The notes under the pieces were generated by a model that ran no database searches, was not told the DNA's origin, and saw only the letters and a program-made list of their open reading frames with translations. From Jhaorihella thermophila (GTDB lineage Bacteria; Pseudomonadota; Alphaproteobacteria; Rhodobacterales; Rhodobacteraceae): DNA of 64,000 bases. How positions within the stretch are numbered: the first letter of the stretch is position 1; the number at the start of each line of letters is the position of its first letter. Location of the stretch: NCBI RefSeq assembly GCF_900108275.1, contig NZ_FNVD01000006.1, positions 124,001-188,000 on the forward strand. The letters are read 5' to 3'. A program made the position numbers and the translations under genes. This document shows positions 46,303-56,472 of the stretch, one piece after another.

Positions 46303-47112
46303 TCAGGCGGCTACTGGTTTGTGTTTCTGGATCATCTCGCGTGCGAGCGCCCGATACGCCTCGGCGCCCTGCGAACCCGGGTCGTAGTTCAGAACGGGCA
46401 TGGCAAAAGATGGGGCCTCGCTGACGCGGACATTGCGTGGGATCACCGTTCGAAAAACCAGCTCGCCCAGATTGTCGCGTGCGTCCTGCTCGACCTGACG
46501 CGACAGGTTGTTGCGACGGTCATACATGGTCAACAAGACACCTTCGGTGCGCAGATTCGGGTTGGCCGTCTGGCGAATTTCCCGGATCGTCAACATTAGT
46601 TGCGACAGCCCCTCCAGAGCAAAGAACTCGCTTTGCAGCGGGATCAGGACGGAATGCGCGGCGATCAGGGCGTTGACTGTCAACAGATTCAGGGACGGCG
46701 GGCAATCGATCAAGATATAGTCAAAGCCGAAGGTGTCGATCGCAACCTGTCGTAGCGAGTCATGCAACAGAAAGCTGCGCTTTTCGTTCGAGATCAGCTC
46801 GAGATCCGCGGAGGACAGATCGATATTGGCCGGAATGATGAAAAGACCATCGACAGATGTCGGGCGAATGACATCCTGCAACGGCGCCTCGTCGATCAGA
46901 AGGTCATATGTCGTGAGCGCGCGATCCGATGCCTCTATCCCCAGCCCGGTCGAGGCATTTCCCTGCGGGTCCAGATCAACCAGCAACACCTTTTGGCCGA
47001 TTTCGCAAAAAGCCGCCGCAAGGTTGATCGCGGTCGTGGTCTTGCCGACACCCCCCTTCTGGTTGGTGACCGCGATGATTTTCGGCCCCTTGGGACGAAA
47101 AATGTCAGACAC
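46303..47112 (-). CDS. parA: Chromosome partitioning ATPase ParA (Soj)
   Basis: 269 residues from a GTG at 47112, preceded by GGGAG at 7 bases and overlapping the end of rsmG by 8 bases; a TTG at 47127 is in frame but has no good ribosome site. Deviant Walker [10 protein letters not shown] (signature Lys24 region) near residues 19-27, [15 protein letters not shown], and the switch region [15 protein letters not shown]. The ATP-bound dimer binds DNA and pulls ParB-parS complexes toward a pole. Followed by parB. Confidence 0.97.
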   Translation of the reverse strand: MSDIFRPKGPKIIAVTNQKGGVGKTTTAINLAAAFCEIGQKVLLVDLDPQGNASTGLGIEASDRALTTYDLLIDEAPLQDVIRPTSVDGLFIIPANIDLSSADLELISNEKRSFLLHDSLRQVAIDTFGFDYILIDCPPSLNLLTVNALIAAHSVLIPLQSEFFALEGLSQLMLTIREIRQTANPNLRTEGVLLTMYDRRNNLSRQVEQDARDNLGELVFRTVIPRNVRVSEAPSFAMPVLNYDPGSQGAEAYRALAREMIQKHKPVAA

Positions 47113-47725
47113 GCTCGACTCCCTCAATTCTTAGTATGACCGCTTTGGGATCTGTCTTGCTTTTAACGGTCTTCAGATCGAATTTCCACACTGCCCTTGC
47201 CGCCGATACCTCATTCTCCCAGTTCTCGCCCTTGGGAAAAACTGCGGTTCCTCGCCTATCCATGTGGCGCTCCGCATACTCAAGAAGCTTTGGAAGCGGC
47301 GCGAGGGCCCGGGCGGATAGGATCCCGACTTGCAGAGGGTCAAGTCGCTCAATTCTTTCACAGATCACCTTGGCCGCCACGCCCGTCTCACGGATCACGG
47401 TTTGAAGGAACACCGACTTTCTTCGGTCGCTCTCGACGAGTGTCACGGTCGTCTGCGGACTCGTTTCGGCACAAAGAATTGCGATGACCAGGCCGGGAAA
47501 GCCGCCGCCACTGCCAAGATCCACCCAGGAGCTCTGCGGCGCGACGATATCCAGAAGCTGCGCCGAATCCGAAACGTGCCGGGTCCAGAAGTCGGGAAGC
47601 GTGGACTTGGCGACAAGATTTATTCGCGGATTCCACTTGGACAGCAGTCGTTCGTAGTGCTCGAGACGCTCAATTGTTTCACGTGAAACATCACAGGACG
47701 CCAGGCCGATTTCCTGCCTCGTCAT
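47105..47725 (-). CDS. rsmG: 16S rRNA 7-methylguanosine methyltransferase RsmG
   Basis: 206 residues from the ATG at 47725, which overlaps the mnmG stop (ATGA). Methylates N7 of G527 of 16S rRNA; loss gives low-level streptomycin resistance in many bacteria. SAM motif [17 protein letters not shown] near residues 66-82. Codons 12-17 of the frame (DVSRET) are supplied by a perfect parS palindrome. Its 3' end contains the parA start. Confidence 0.95.
   Translation of the reverse strand: MTRQEIGLASCDVSRETIERLEHYERLLSKWNPRINLVAKSTLPDFWTRHVSDSAQLLDIVAPQSSWVDLGSGGGFPGLVIAILCAETSPQTTVTLVESDRRKSVFLQTVIRETGVAAKVICERIERLDPLQVGILSARALAPLPKLLEYAERHMDRRGTAVFPKGENWENEVSAARAVWKFDLKTVKSKTDPKAVILRIEGVERV
47675..47690. 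promoter_or_regulatory. parS centromere site 1 (perfect 16-bp palindrome)
   Basis: TGTTTCACGTGAAACA, an exact match to the consensus ParB-binding site, lies inside the rsmG coding region, reading VSRET in frame. It is 1.4 kb from the parB start and about 5.1 kb from the candidate oriC. Confidence 0.97.
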
Positions 47726-49590
47726 GCCGTGCGTACCTTTCCCGCCCTTTTCAGCCTGGATAGAATCAGCGCCAAGGCGGCCGGTGTCATGCCCTCGATC
47801 TTGGCGGCTTGGGCCAGATTGCCCGGGCGAGACTCAGACAGCTTGCTTTGCAACTCGTTCGACAGACCATCCACCGCCGAATAGTCGAAGTCTTCGGGGA
47901 TCAGGTACCCCTCATCCCGCCGCAGCGCCTCCACATCCTTCTTTTGCCGTTCTATGTAGTTTGCATACATCGCGTCACGCTCAATCTGCTGACGGATCTC
48001 CGGCGGCGTATCCGCGAGGTTCGGCAGCAGGCGAAAAATGTCGTCAAAGCCCACTTGCGGGAACGCCAGAACGTGCAACCCTGTCCGGCGCGTTCCGTCC
48101 TGGTTGATGTCGATTCCGGCCTCGGCAATTTCCTTCGGAGTAAAGGTCGCTGATTCCAGCCGATTGCGAACGTGCAGCAGGGCTTCCATTTTCTGATGGA
48201 AAGCCGTCTTGCGAGCCTCGGAGATGCATCCAATCCGCTCGCCGATCGGGGTCAATCGCTGATCGGCATTGTCCGCGCGCAACGACAGACGAAACTCGGC
48301 CCGAGACGTGAACATCCGATAGGGCTCCGTGACGCCACGCGTAATCAAATCATCGATCATGACGCCGATATAGCTGTCTGCGCGGCTGAAACGAACGGGA
48401 TCGCGGCCCAAGGAAAACAGGGCCGCATTCAAGCCGGCAACCAGCCCTTGCGCAGCAGCTTCCTCGTAGCCGGTCGTGCCGTTGATTTGGCCCGCCAAAT
48501 AGAGCCCTGGAACCGTTTTGACGCGCAAGTCTTCACCGAGCGCGCGAGGGTCAACGTAATCGTATTCAATGGCATAACCCGGCTGCAGGATCGTCACATT
48601 CTCAAGCCCACGGATCGAACGCACATACTCGTGCTGAACGTCTTGGGGAAGCGACGTCGAAATCCCGTTCGGATAAACCGTATGGTCATTGACCCCTTCT
48701 GGCTCCAGAAAGACCTGGTGAGAGTTCTTTTCGCCAAAGCGAACGATCTTGTCTTCGATGGAGGGGCAATATCGCGGACCAATTCCATCGATGCGTCCAC
48801 CATACATAGCCGAGCGCGACAGGTTTTCGCGGATTATTTCGTGCGTCTTCTCATTCGTATGCGTGATACCACAGGCGACCTGCGGTGCAGTTGGACCCTT
48901 TGACATAAAGGAGAACATCACGGGATCTTCGTCGCCGGGCTGTTCTTCCAAAATGTCCCAGTTGATGGTTCGGCCATCCAGCCGCGGCGGCGTTCCCGTT
49001 TTGAGACGCCCCAGCGGTAGCCCGAAATCATCGATTCGCTCCGCCAGCCGCACGGAGGGGCGATCTCCCATTCGTCCGCCCGGCCTCGAAACGTCCCCGA
49101 TGTGAATAACCCCGCGAAGAAAGGTGCCTGACGTCAGAATCACAGCTTTGGAATGAATGCGCGGGCCCTCGGCTAGGACGACGCCGCAAACGGTGCCTTT
49201 CTCCATCAGGAAGTCCACGGCTTCGCCTTCGATTATCGTCAATCCCTCGCGGGCTTCCGTCAGCGCCAGCATCGTCTCACGATAGATCTGACGGTCAGCC
49301 TGGGCCCGCGGCCCCTGAACGGCCGGCCCCTTTTTTCGGTTCAACAGACGAAACTGGATGCCTGCACGGTCGGCAACCCGACCCATGACACCATCCAGCG
49401 CGTCAACTTCGCGGACCAGATGCCCCTTGCCCAGACCGCCGATGGCCGGGTTGCAGGACATCACCCCGATATCTCTCTTTCGCAACGTCACCAACGCCGT
49501 TCGGGCGCCCATTCGAGCCGCTGCATGTGCCGCTTCGGTGCCGGCGTGGCCCCCGCCGATCACGACCACATCAAATTTGGGATGTTTCAC
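47722..49590 (-). CDS. mnmG: tRNA uridine 5-carboxymethylaminomethyl modification enzyme MnmG
   Basis: 622 residues from a GTG at 49590 ([17 protein letters not shown]), chosen because GAGGAG ends exactly 8 bases upstream. A GTG at 49599 (adding three residues) is also in frame but overlaps that ribosome site. With MnmE it builds the xm5U34 modification of tRNA wobble positions. FAD-binding [17 protein letters not shown] at the N-terminus, [18 protein letters not shown] and the C-terminal helical domain ending [14 protein letters not shown] are present. The start codon and SD spacer lie inside a parS site. Overlaps rsmG by 4 bases. Confidence 0.96.
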   Translation of the reverse strand: MKHPKFDVVVIGGGHAGTEAAHAAARMGARTALVTLRKRDIGVMSCNPAIGGLGKGHLVREVDALDGVMGRVADRAGIQFRLLNRKKGPAVQGPRAQADRQIYRETMLALTEAREGLTIIEGEAVDFLMEKGTVCGVVLAEGPRIHSKAVILTSGTFLRGVIHIGDVSRPGGRMGDRPSVRLAERIDDFGLPLGRLKTGTPPRLDGRTINWDILEEQPGDEDPVMFSFMSKGPTAPQVACGITHTNEKTHEIIRENLSRSAMYGGRIDGIGPRYCPSIEDKIVRFGEKNSHQVFLEPEGVNDHTVYPNGISTSLPQDVQHEYVRSIRGLENVTILQPGYAIEYDYVDPRALGEDLRVKTVPGLYLAGQINGTTGYEEAAAQGLVAGLNAALFSLGRDPVRFSRADSYIGVMIDDLITRGVTEPYRMFTSRAEFRLSLRADNADQRLTPIGERIGCISEARKTAFHQKMEALLHVRNRLESATFTPKEIAEAGIDINQDGTRRTGLHVLAFPQVGFDDIFRLLPNLADTPPEIRQQIERDAMYANYIERQKKDVEALRRDEGYLIPEDFDYSAVDGLSNELQSKLSESRPGNLAQAAKIEGMTPAALALILSRLKRAGKVRTA

Positions 49591-49598
49591 GTGAAACA
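49583..49598. promoter_or_regulatory. parS centromere site 2 (perfect 16-bp palindrome), across the mnmG start
   Basis: TGTTTCACGTGAAACA, exact consensus. It fills the gap between the mnmG ribosome site (GAGGAG) and start codon and covers the first codons, reading MKH from the preferred start. 3.3 kb from parB and about 3.2 kb from the oriC gap. Confidence 0.97.
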
Positions 49599-49602
49599 CT
49601 CC

Positions 49603-50889
49603 TCATTTACCCAGACAGAAGCTCGAGAATATCTCGTCCAACAAATTCTCGACGTCTATTCGCCCCAGCACCGTTTCAAGCGCCCGAATCGCCGAGCGCA
49701 ACTCCTCGGCAGCGATATCATACTCCTCCGGACCCCGTTCAAGAACCTTACGTGCGCTCTCGAGCCGCTCCAACGCCGACGACATCGCATGGCGATGCCG
49801 CTCTCTGGTCGCCAGTCCCGCGCTCGCCGAGCGGTTCGTCAGTTCCTTGGTGATCTGTTCGATCAGACGATCGACCCCCTGCCCGGTTTTCCCCGACACG
49901 GCATTGTCCGGGTTTTTCCTGGCATCGGCCTTCGGTCGAACTCGAATGTCTCCAGGACGAAAGACCACGCTCAGTTCCTCGTCGTCCTCAGCCAGGAACA
50001 CCCGCAAATCCGCAGCCTCGGCTCTTTCCTGTGCAAGCGATATACCGATTTCTTCCACCGCGTCCTGAGTTTCTCGCAGCCCGGCCGTGTCCAGCAACGT
50101 GACGGGCAAACCGTTCAGATCCATTCTGACTTCGATCACGTCCCGCGTCGTTCCGGCATATTCCGACGTAATCGCGGCCTTTCGTCCGGCCAGTCGATTG
50201 AGCAACGTGGATTTTCCGACATTCGGCGCGCCGACGATTGCGACTTCGAATCCCGACCGAATTCGTTCCGCCACCCGCGAACCCGCTACTTCCCGTTCCA
50301 AGTCATCGGCAACACGGAAAATCAGCGAATCCACCTCCGGCGTCACATCCGTTGGCACGTCCTCGTCGGCGAAATCAATGGTCGCCTCGATCAGCGCCGC
50401 CGCGCGAATCAGATCCCGCCTCCAGCGTTCGACCACGTCCCCGAACTTGCCGAGAAAGACCGCCTGGGCCTGCTTCCTCTGCGCTTCGGTCTCAGCGTCG
50501 ATCAGATCTGCCAGTCCCTCGACCTGCGTCAGATCCAATTTTCCGTTTTCCAAGGCGCGCCGCGTGAACTCTCCAGGTTCCGCAAGCCGAAGACCATCCA
50601 GCCCACCCAGAGTGCCAAGAATGGCCGCCACCGTGGCCGTGCTACCATGCACCTGAAGTTCCGCGACATCCTCGCCGGTGAAACTCGCCGGAGCCGAAAA
50701 GGTCAGAACGACTCCCTCGTCCAGCAATTCGCCGGCGTCATTTCGTAGCTTGCACACGGCCAGTCCCCGCGGCGCAAGGCGCCGGCCGACAAGCCGTTCC
50801 GCCGCCTCTCTCGCCTGTGGTCCTGAAATGCGAATGACAGCGACCCCCGCCTTGCCGGGGGCGCTGGCCAAGGCAAAGATCGTGTCCAT
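49603..50889 (-). CDS. mnmE: tRNA modification GTPase MnmE
   Basis: 428 residues. Partner of MnmG in xm5U34 formation. N-terminal formyl-THF-binding domain ([19 protein letters not shown]), helical domain, and an inserted G domain with G1 GAPNVGKST near residue 220, EYAGTTRD and DTAGLRE. The C-terminus FCLGK matches the catalytic C-x-G-K motif. Its stop lies 12 bases before the mnmG start, with the mnmG ribosome site in between. Confidence 0.97.
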   Translation of the reverse strand: MDTIFALASAPGKAGVAVIRISGPQAREAAERLVGRRLAPRGLAVCKLRNDAGELLDEGVVLTFSAPASFTGEDVAELQVHGSTATVAAILGTLGGLDGLRLAEPGEFTRRALENGKLDLTQVEGLADLIDAETEAQRKQAQAVFLGKFGDVVERWRRDLIRAAALIEATIDFADEDVPTDVTPEVDSLIFRVADDLEREVAGSRVAERIRSGFEVAIVGAPNVGKSTLLNRLAGRKAAITSEYAGTTRDVIEVRMDLNGLPVTLLDTAGLRETQDAVEEIGISLAQERAEAADLRVFLAEDDEELSVVFRPGDIRVRPKADARKNPDNAVSGKTGQGVDRLIEQITKELTNRSASAGLATRERHRHAMSSALERLESARKVLERGPEEYDIAAEELRSAIRALETVLGRIDVENLLDEIFSSFCLGK

Positions 50890-50917
50890 GTCGCGCCTTT
50901 GTTGACCGGCTTCGGGG

Positions 50918-52189
<1,272 letters not shown>

Positions 52190-52339
52190 GGAAATTTCCT
52201 TCGGGGCAGCACCTGAGCGGGAGCTGGCGGTTATCGGTCCGGTCTTGAGTCACTTCCAGGAGGACGCCCACCCGGACGGGTGAGCCGGTGGACTAGATAA
52301 TCGCCCCGCCGCCCCGAGTCAAACTCTGTCGCAATCCGT
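52190..52339 (-). other. hemJ-rho intergenic region, possible rho leader
   Basis: 150 bases on the minus strand between hemJ and rho. It contains a hairpin CACCCG-TC-CGGGTG (about 52267-52284) without a T run, so it is not a simple terminator. Rho operons elsewhere are self-limited by Rho-dependent termination in the leader; that may apply here but no specific signal is readable. No ORF seen. Confidence 0.35.
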
Positions 52340-52789
52340 TCAGAACTTGACCACGACAGAGATCACGATGACGGCCATCAGAACGGTCGGCACCTCGTTC
52401 ATGATCCGATACTGCCGGCCCGTCAGCCGGTTGCGACCCTGTTCGAAATCGCGCCGCCGCGCGGCCAGCCACATGTGAAACCCGGTCATTGCCAGCACGG
52501 CCGCACCCTTGGTCCACGGCCAGATCCAGGACCAGTCCACGATTCCCGGCGTGGCCACCAGAAGCAGCCCGAGAATCCAGGACGCAAACATGGCCGGCCG
52601 CATGATAAAGCGCAAAAGCTTGTATTCCATGGTGTCGAAAATCGCGCCGGCGCCTTTCACCTCGCCGGCCCTTTCGACGTGATAGACGTAAAGACGCGGC
52701 AGATAGAACAGCCCCGCCATCCACGACATGACCGCCATGATGTGAAATGCCTTGATCCAGGGATATAGCGTTATCAGCGCGTCCGACAT
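52340..52789 (-). CDS. hemJ: Protoporphyrinogen oxidase HemJ
   Basis: 149 residues from the ATG at 52789, excluding a basic upstream extension that would reach into the origin region. Four membrane segments. KAFHIMAVMSWMAGLFYLPRLYVYH (in parts: KAFHIMAVMSW / MAGLFYLPRLYVYH) holds conserved histidines for heme, and the second half has FIMRPAMFASWILGLLL and GFHMWLAARRRDF. HemJ oxidises protoporphyrinogen IX in the membrane, one step before hemH. First gene left of the origin. Confidence 0.93.
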   Translation of the reverse strand: MSDALITLYPWIKAFHIMAVMSWMAGLFYLPRLYVYHVERAGEVKGAGAIFDTMEYKLLRFIMRPAMFASWILGLLLVATPGIVDWSWIWPWTKGAAVLAMTGFHMWLAARRRDFEQGRNRLTGRQYRIMNEVPTVLMAVIVISVVVKF

Positions 52790-52872
52790 GTCGTGCTCCG
52801 TCCGTTTCCGTCCACGTAAAGAAAAATAAGAAAAGAGAAAAGAATGTAGGACTCTGTAGTGATGACAAATCC

Positions 52873-52881
52873 TGTGGATTA
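52873..52881 (-). promoter_or_regulatory. DnaA box 1
   Basis: Reverse strand TAATCCACA, one mismatch to TTATCCACA. Confidence 0.6.
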
Positions 52882-52898
52882 TCCGGTTGACCCCGACG

Positions 52899-52907
52899 TT
52901 CTCCACA
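52899..52907 (+). promoter_or_regulatory. DnaA box 2
   Basis: TTCTCCACA, one mismatch to TTATCCACA. A weaker inverted copy (reverse strand TTTTCCACC) is adjacent at 52908-52916. Confidence 0.6.
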
Positions 52908-52927
52908 GGTGGAAAAGCGATCAAAAG

Positions 52928-52936
52928 ACATCCACA
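52928..52936 (+). promoter_or_regulatory. DnaA box 3 (weaker)
   Basis: ACATCCACA, two mismatches, directly before the AT-rich region. Confidence 0.45.
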
Positions 52937-52944
52937 GGGTGGGG

Positions 52945-52989
52945 AAAAATAAATTTTATAAAATAAAACAATATGTTAGATGATTATTA
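52945..52989. other. AT-rich candidate DNA-unwinding element
   Basis: About 45 bases made almost only of A and T (AAAAATAAATTTTATAAAAT... to GATTATTA) immediately right of DnaA boxes 1-3. This is the most AT-rich stretch I saw in the window and sits where an unwinding element is expected. Confidence 0.7.
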
Positions 52990-53174
52990 CCTGTGGGAAT
53001 ATCGCGGATGAACGAGGGGCAAGCCATTTTTCCATCGGAGTCGGGTTTTCCCGATCCTCACGGGGAACCGGTCCGGGCGAATCCCGGATGACTGGGCGTC
53101 TCCGCGGCAGGCTTGCAGTCAAGAGGGGAAATCGGGCAAACCAGTCACCATCCGACACACGCTTTGCCAACGGG

Positions 53175-53183
53175 TTTTCCACA
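53175..53183 (+). promoter_or_regulatory. DnaA box 4, touching the maf start codon
   Basis: TTTTCCACA, one mismatch to consensus. Its last base is the A of the maf ATG, in place of a normal ribosome-binding site. Confidence 0.5.
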
Positions 53184-53782
53184 TGACCGTCCCCATCATT
53201 CTGGCCTCGGGATCTGCGGTCCGCGCGCGGATGCTCGAAAGCGCCAATGTCCCGTTCCAGGTCCAGGTGCCGCGCGTGGACGAGGAAGCGGTCAAATCCG
53301 CGCTGCTGGCCGAAGCTGCCCCCCCGCGCGACATTGCGGACGCCCTGGCCGAGATGAAGGCACGAAAGGTCAGCGCCAGTCATCCGCGGGCGATGGTGAT
53401 CGGGTGCGACCAGGTTCTGGATTTTCGTGGCCGGCTGATCTCGAAACCCGAAAGCCCGGAAGATGCGCTTGGGCTCTTGCAGCAGATGCGCGGTGATCGG
53501 CACACGCTGCTGTCGGCCGCCGTGATCTGCCAGGACGGACAGCCGATCTGGCGCCATGTCGGCAAGGTGCGTTTGCACATGCGTGCGCTGTCGGACACCT
53601 ATCTGCAGGACTACGTGCGCCGCAATTGGGACAGCATCCGCCATGCCGTTGGTGCTTACAAGCTCGAAGAAGAAGGCGTTCGACTATTCACGGCCATTGA
53701 CGGAAACTATTTTAACGTTTTGGGTATGCCCTTGATGGAGCTTCTCGGCTTCCTGATGGTGCGAGGCGTGATCGAACAATGA
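53183..53782 (+). CDS. maf: Maf-family nucleotide pyrophosphatase
   Basis: 199 residues. LASGSAVRARMLE at residues 7-19 and the catalytic Asp76 in GCDQVLDF mark a Maf protein; these hydrolyse modified or canonical NTPs to NMPs, probably 7-methyl-GTP or dTTP/UTP depending on sub-type. SWRR-like R and the LDF replacing the usual DTVV suggest the YceF-like branch, but this is uncertain. No clear Shine-Dalgarno precedes the ATG; the preceding bases form a DnaA box. Overlaps aroE by 4 bases. Confidence 0.92.
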   Translation: MTVPIILASGSAVRARMLESANVPFQVQVPRVDEEAVKSALLAEAAPPRDIADALAEMKARKVSASHPRAMVIGCDQVLDFRGRLISKPESPEDALGLLQQMRGDRHTLLSAAVICQDGQPIWRHVGKVRLHMRALSDTYLQDYVRRNWDSIRHAVGAYKLEEEGVRLFTAIDGNYFNVLGMPLMELLGFLMVRGVIEQ

Positions 53783-54612
53783 GCAGTGACAAGATTCCCT
53801 TGGCCGGCGTGATCGGGTCGCCGATCGCACATTCGCGGTCGCCACGCCTGTTCCGTTACTGGCTGAATACCTACGGTGTCGCGGGATACTACATACCGAT
53901 GGATGTCGCGCCGGGAAATCTGAAAAAGGTTCTGCGCAGTTTGCCGTTGATGGGCTTCGTCGGCGTCAATGTCACCCTTCCGCACAAGGAAGAGGCATTG
54001 CGGATCGCCGACCGGGTGTCGGATCAGGCAACCCTGATCGGGGCGGCGAACACGCTGAATTTCGGCCCCGACGGGCAGATCTATGCCGACAACACCGACG
54101 GATACGGTTTCATCGAGAACCTCCGGCAGGGCGCGCCGGACTGGGATCCCGCCGCCGGGCCGGCTGTGGTTTTCGGAGCCGGCGGTGCTGCGCGGGCGGT
54201 CGTTGCCTCTCTGCTGCAACAGGGGGCGCCCGAGATCATCCTGACCAACCGCACCCGCGCCCGCGCCGAAAAACTGCAAAGCGACTTTGGCGCCAAGGTT
54301 CGGGTAGAGGACTGGGTCCAGGCCGGAAACCTTGTGGAAGAGGCTGCTCTGCTGGTGAATACAACGTCGCTGGGGATGGTCGGGAAATCTCCGCTGCGGG
54401 TGCCGCTGGACGGGTTGCGAAAGGGCACGGTCGTCACCGATCTGGTCTATACCCCGCTCAAGACCCAGCTGTTGCAGGTCGCCGAAGAGGCCGGCTGCAT
54501 CACCGTGGACGGGCTGGGAATGCTGCTGCATCAGGCGGTGCCCGGGTTTGAACGCTGGTTCGGCCTGCGTCCCACCGTGGACAAGGCCACCCGCGCCGCG
54601 GCGCTCAGATGA
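53779..54612 (+). CDS. aroE: Shikimate dehydrogenase
   Basis: 277 residues. NADP-dependent reduction of 3-dehydroshikimate in aromatic amino acid synthesis. GSPIAHSRSPRLF at residues 13-25, catalytic Lys70 in NVTLPHKEEA, Asp107 in NTDGYGF, and the nucleotide-binding VFGAGGAARAVVASL near residues 130-144. Coupled to maf and to coaE by 4-base overlaps. Confidence 0.96.
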   Translation: MSSDKIPLAGVIGSPIAHSRSPRLFRYWLNTYGVAGYYIPMDVAPGNLKKVLRSLPLMGFVGVNVTLPHKEEALRIADRVSDQATLIGAANTLNFGPDGQIYADNTDGYGFIENLRQGAPDWDPAAGPAVVFGAGGAARAVVASLLQQGAPEIILTNRTRARAEKLQSDFGAKVRVEDWVQAGNLVEEAALLVNTTSLGMVGKSPLRVPLDGLRKGTVVTDLVYTPLKTQLLQVAEEAGCITVDGLGMLLHQAVPGFERWFGLRPTVDKATRAAALR

Positions 54613-55208
54613 GTTTTCATCTGGGTCTCACCGGGTCGATCGGCATGGGCAAATCGACCACGGCGCGGATGTTCGCCGAAGAGGGCTGCGCCGTGTGGGA
54701 TGCCGATGCCGCGGTGCATCGGCTCTATGCGCCCGGTGGCGCGGCGGTGGAGCCGATCCGCGCCGCCTTTCCCGAGGCGATCGTCGAAGGCGGCGTCAGT
54801 CGGCAGAAGCTAAAGGAGATCATCGCCCGCGACCCGGAGGCCCTCCGCCGGATAGAGCAGATCGTGCATCCGCTTCTGGCCGAGGATCGGGAAAGCTTTC
54901 GAAACCACACCGAGGCCGACATCCTCGTCTTCGACATTCCCCTGCTGTTCGAAACCGGTGGCGACAGGGACATGGATGCGGTGGTGGTCGTAACCGCGCC
55001 CGAAAAAGTCCAGTTCCAGCGGGTGATGGAGCGCGGCACCATGACGCCCGAGCAATTCGAACAGATCCTCGCCAAACAGATGCCCGATGCCGAGAAACGC
55101 GCGCGGGCGGATTATATCGTCGTCACCGACACGCTGGACCATGCACGCGCCCAGGTGCGCGACATCGTGGCGCGGATCAGGGCCGAACTGGAGCAGAAGG
55201 ATGCGTGA
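54609..55208 (+). CDS. coaE: Dephospho-CoA kinase
   Basis: 199 residues. Last step of CoA synthesis. P-loop [12 protein letters not shown] at residues 6-17, [12 protein letters not shown] and [12 protein letters not shown] signatures. Overlaps aroE upstream and dnaQ downstream (8 bases). Confidence 0.96.
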   Translation: MSFHLGLTGSIGMGKSTTARMFAEEGCAVWDADAAVHRLYAPGGAAVEPIRAAFPEAIVEGGVSRQKLKEIIARDPEALRRIEQIVHPLLAEDRESFRNHTEADILVFDIPLLFETGGDRDMDAVVVVTAPEKVQFQRVMERGTMTPEQFEQILAKQMPDAEKRARADYIVVTDTLDHARAQVRDIVARIRAELEQKDA

Positions 55209-55887
55209 GATTGTTCTTGATACGGAAACGACTGGTTTCGATCCGGAAACCGGCGACCGGATCGTCGAAATCGGCGCGGTCGAGCTCTACAACCACGTTC
55301 CGACCGGGCAGACCTATCATCAATACATCAACCCCGAACGCGACATGCCGCAGGACGCGTTCGAGGTGCACGGGCTGAGCACCGAATTCCTGGCGGACAA
55401 GCCGAAATTCGCCGAAATCGCACAGGCGTTTCTGGAATTCGTAGGCGACGCGAAACTGGTGATCCACAACGCGGCTTTCGACATGAAGTTCCTGAACGCG
55501 GAACTGCGCTGGGTCGGGCTGCCGCAGATCCCGTGGGAGCGGGCGATCGACACCCTGGCCATCGCGCGGCAGAAATTCCCCGGCTCGCCGGCGTCGCTGG
55601 ACGCGCTGTGCCGGCGGTTCGGGATCGACAACTCGGCGCGAACCCTGCACGGCGCGCTTCTGGACTCGGAAATCTTGGCCGAAGTCTATCTGGAGCTGAT
55701 CGGCGGCCGGCAGCCGGATTTTGGACTGGCCGGGACCGGTACGGTGACCCGGTCCGACGCGTCCGACACCTGGCGCCCGAAGCCGCGCCCTGCCCCGCTG
55801 GCTTCGCGTCTGACCGAAGAGGAAAAGGCGGCGCATGCCGCCTTTGTCGAGTCGCTGGGCGATGATGCCCTGTGGAAACGGATCTGA
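55201..55887 (+). CDS. dnaQ: DNA polymerase III epsilon subunit (proofreading exonuclease)
   Basis: 228 residues from the ATG at 55201, with GGAG 8 bases upstream inside coaE. Exo [11 protein letters not shown] with Asp7 and Glu9, Exo [15 protein letters not shown], Exo [20 protein letters not shown]. The C-terminal tail ([19 protein letters not shown]) would bind the alpha subunit. It edits errors of the replicative polymerase; its position close to oriC gives a high copy number during fast growth. Confidence 0.96.
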   Translation: MREIVLDTETTGFDPETGDRIVEIGAVELYNHVPTGQTYHQYINPERDMPQDAFEVHGLSTEFLADKPKFAEIAQAFLEFVGDAKLVIHNAAFDMKFLNAELRWVGLPQIPWERAIDTLAIARQKFPGSPASLDALCRRFGIDNSARTLHGALLDSEILAEVYLELIGGRQPDFGLAGTGTVTRSDASDTWRPKPRPAPLASRLTEEEKAAHAAFVESLGDDALWKRI

Positions 55888-55920
55888 TACGGTCAGGCGA
55901 CCGCCCGCCGGATCTCGGCG

Positions 55921-56418
55921 TCAGGCATTCGCCGTCTGCTGTCCCGCGGCCTGACGGCGCGCCAGTTCGGCACGGTAGATGCCGACAAAGTCGATCGTGT
56001 CCAGGTTCAGAGGCGGGAATCCGCCGTCCGCTGTCACATCGGCCACGATCCGGCGCAGGAACGGGAAAATCTGGCGCGGGCACTCGATCATCAGGAAGGG
56101 GTGCATCTGGTCCGCCGAGACGCCGGTGATGAAGAAAACCCCGACATAGTCGATTTCCAGCAGGAACAGGACGTCGCCGGATTCCTTGGCCTTGGCCTCG
56201 ATGTTCAGCTTGATGCTGGATTCAAAGGTGTTTTCCTGGTCGCGCGGCTTTGCGTCCAGATTGACCTGCACGTTGATGTCCGGTTGCCCTTCGGCCTTGG
56301 CGCCCTTTTGCGCCATCACGTTTTCAAAGGACATGTCGCGGATGTACTGCCCCAGAACGCGCAGCTGGATCTGCGGCGGCTGTTGCTGGGCGTTTGCCTG
56401 TTCGCCGTTTTCGGCCAT
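55921..56418 (-). CDS. secB: Export chaperone SecB
   Basis: 165 residues. Tetrameric chaperone that holds preproteins and passes them to SecA; the SecA zinc tail needed for this is also present in the window. QLRVLGQYIRDMSFENV near residues 19-35, PFLMIECPRQIFPFLRRIVADVT and FPPLNLDTIDF are family signatures. Q/A-rich N-terminus and C-terminus flank the core. Convergent with dnaQ, 33-base gap. Confidence 0.97.
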   Translation of the reverse strand: MAENGEQANAQQQPPQIQLRVLGQYIRDMSFENVMAQKGAKAEGQPDINVQVNLDAKPRDQENTFESSIKLNIEAKAKESGDVLFLLEIDYVGVFFITGVSADQMHPFLMIECPRQIFPFLRRIVADVTADGGFPPLNLDTIDFVGIYRAELARRQAAGQQTANA

Positions 56419-56472
56419 GGGGATCTCCTCGTTAACTCTTTGCCGATCTCATACCAGTTGGCCCGCCAGGCC

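Larger units (their letters stand above)
52790..53182. other. Candidate chromosomal replication origin (oriC)
   Basis: 393 bases without a gene, the largest gap in the window, between divergent hemJ and maf. It has several 9-mers one or two bases from the DnaA box TTATCCACA, an AT-rich stretch of about 45 bases in a GC-rich genome, and an A/G-rich tract (52818-52846). Flanking genes run outward on both sides, parA-parB and two parS sites lie within 10 kb, and hemJ-rho-mnmE-mnmG-rsmG-parAB is an origin-proximal block in many alphaproteobacteria. No binding or replication data here. Confidence 0.82.
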
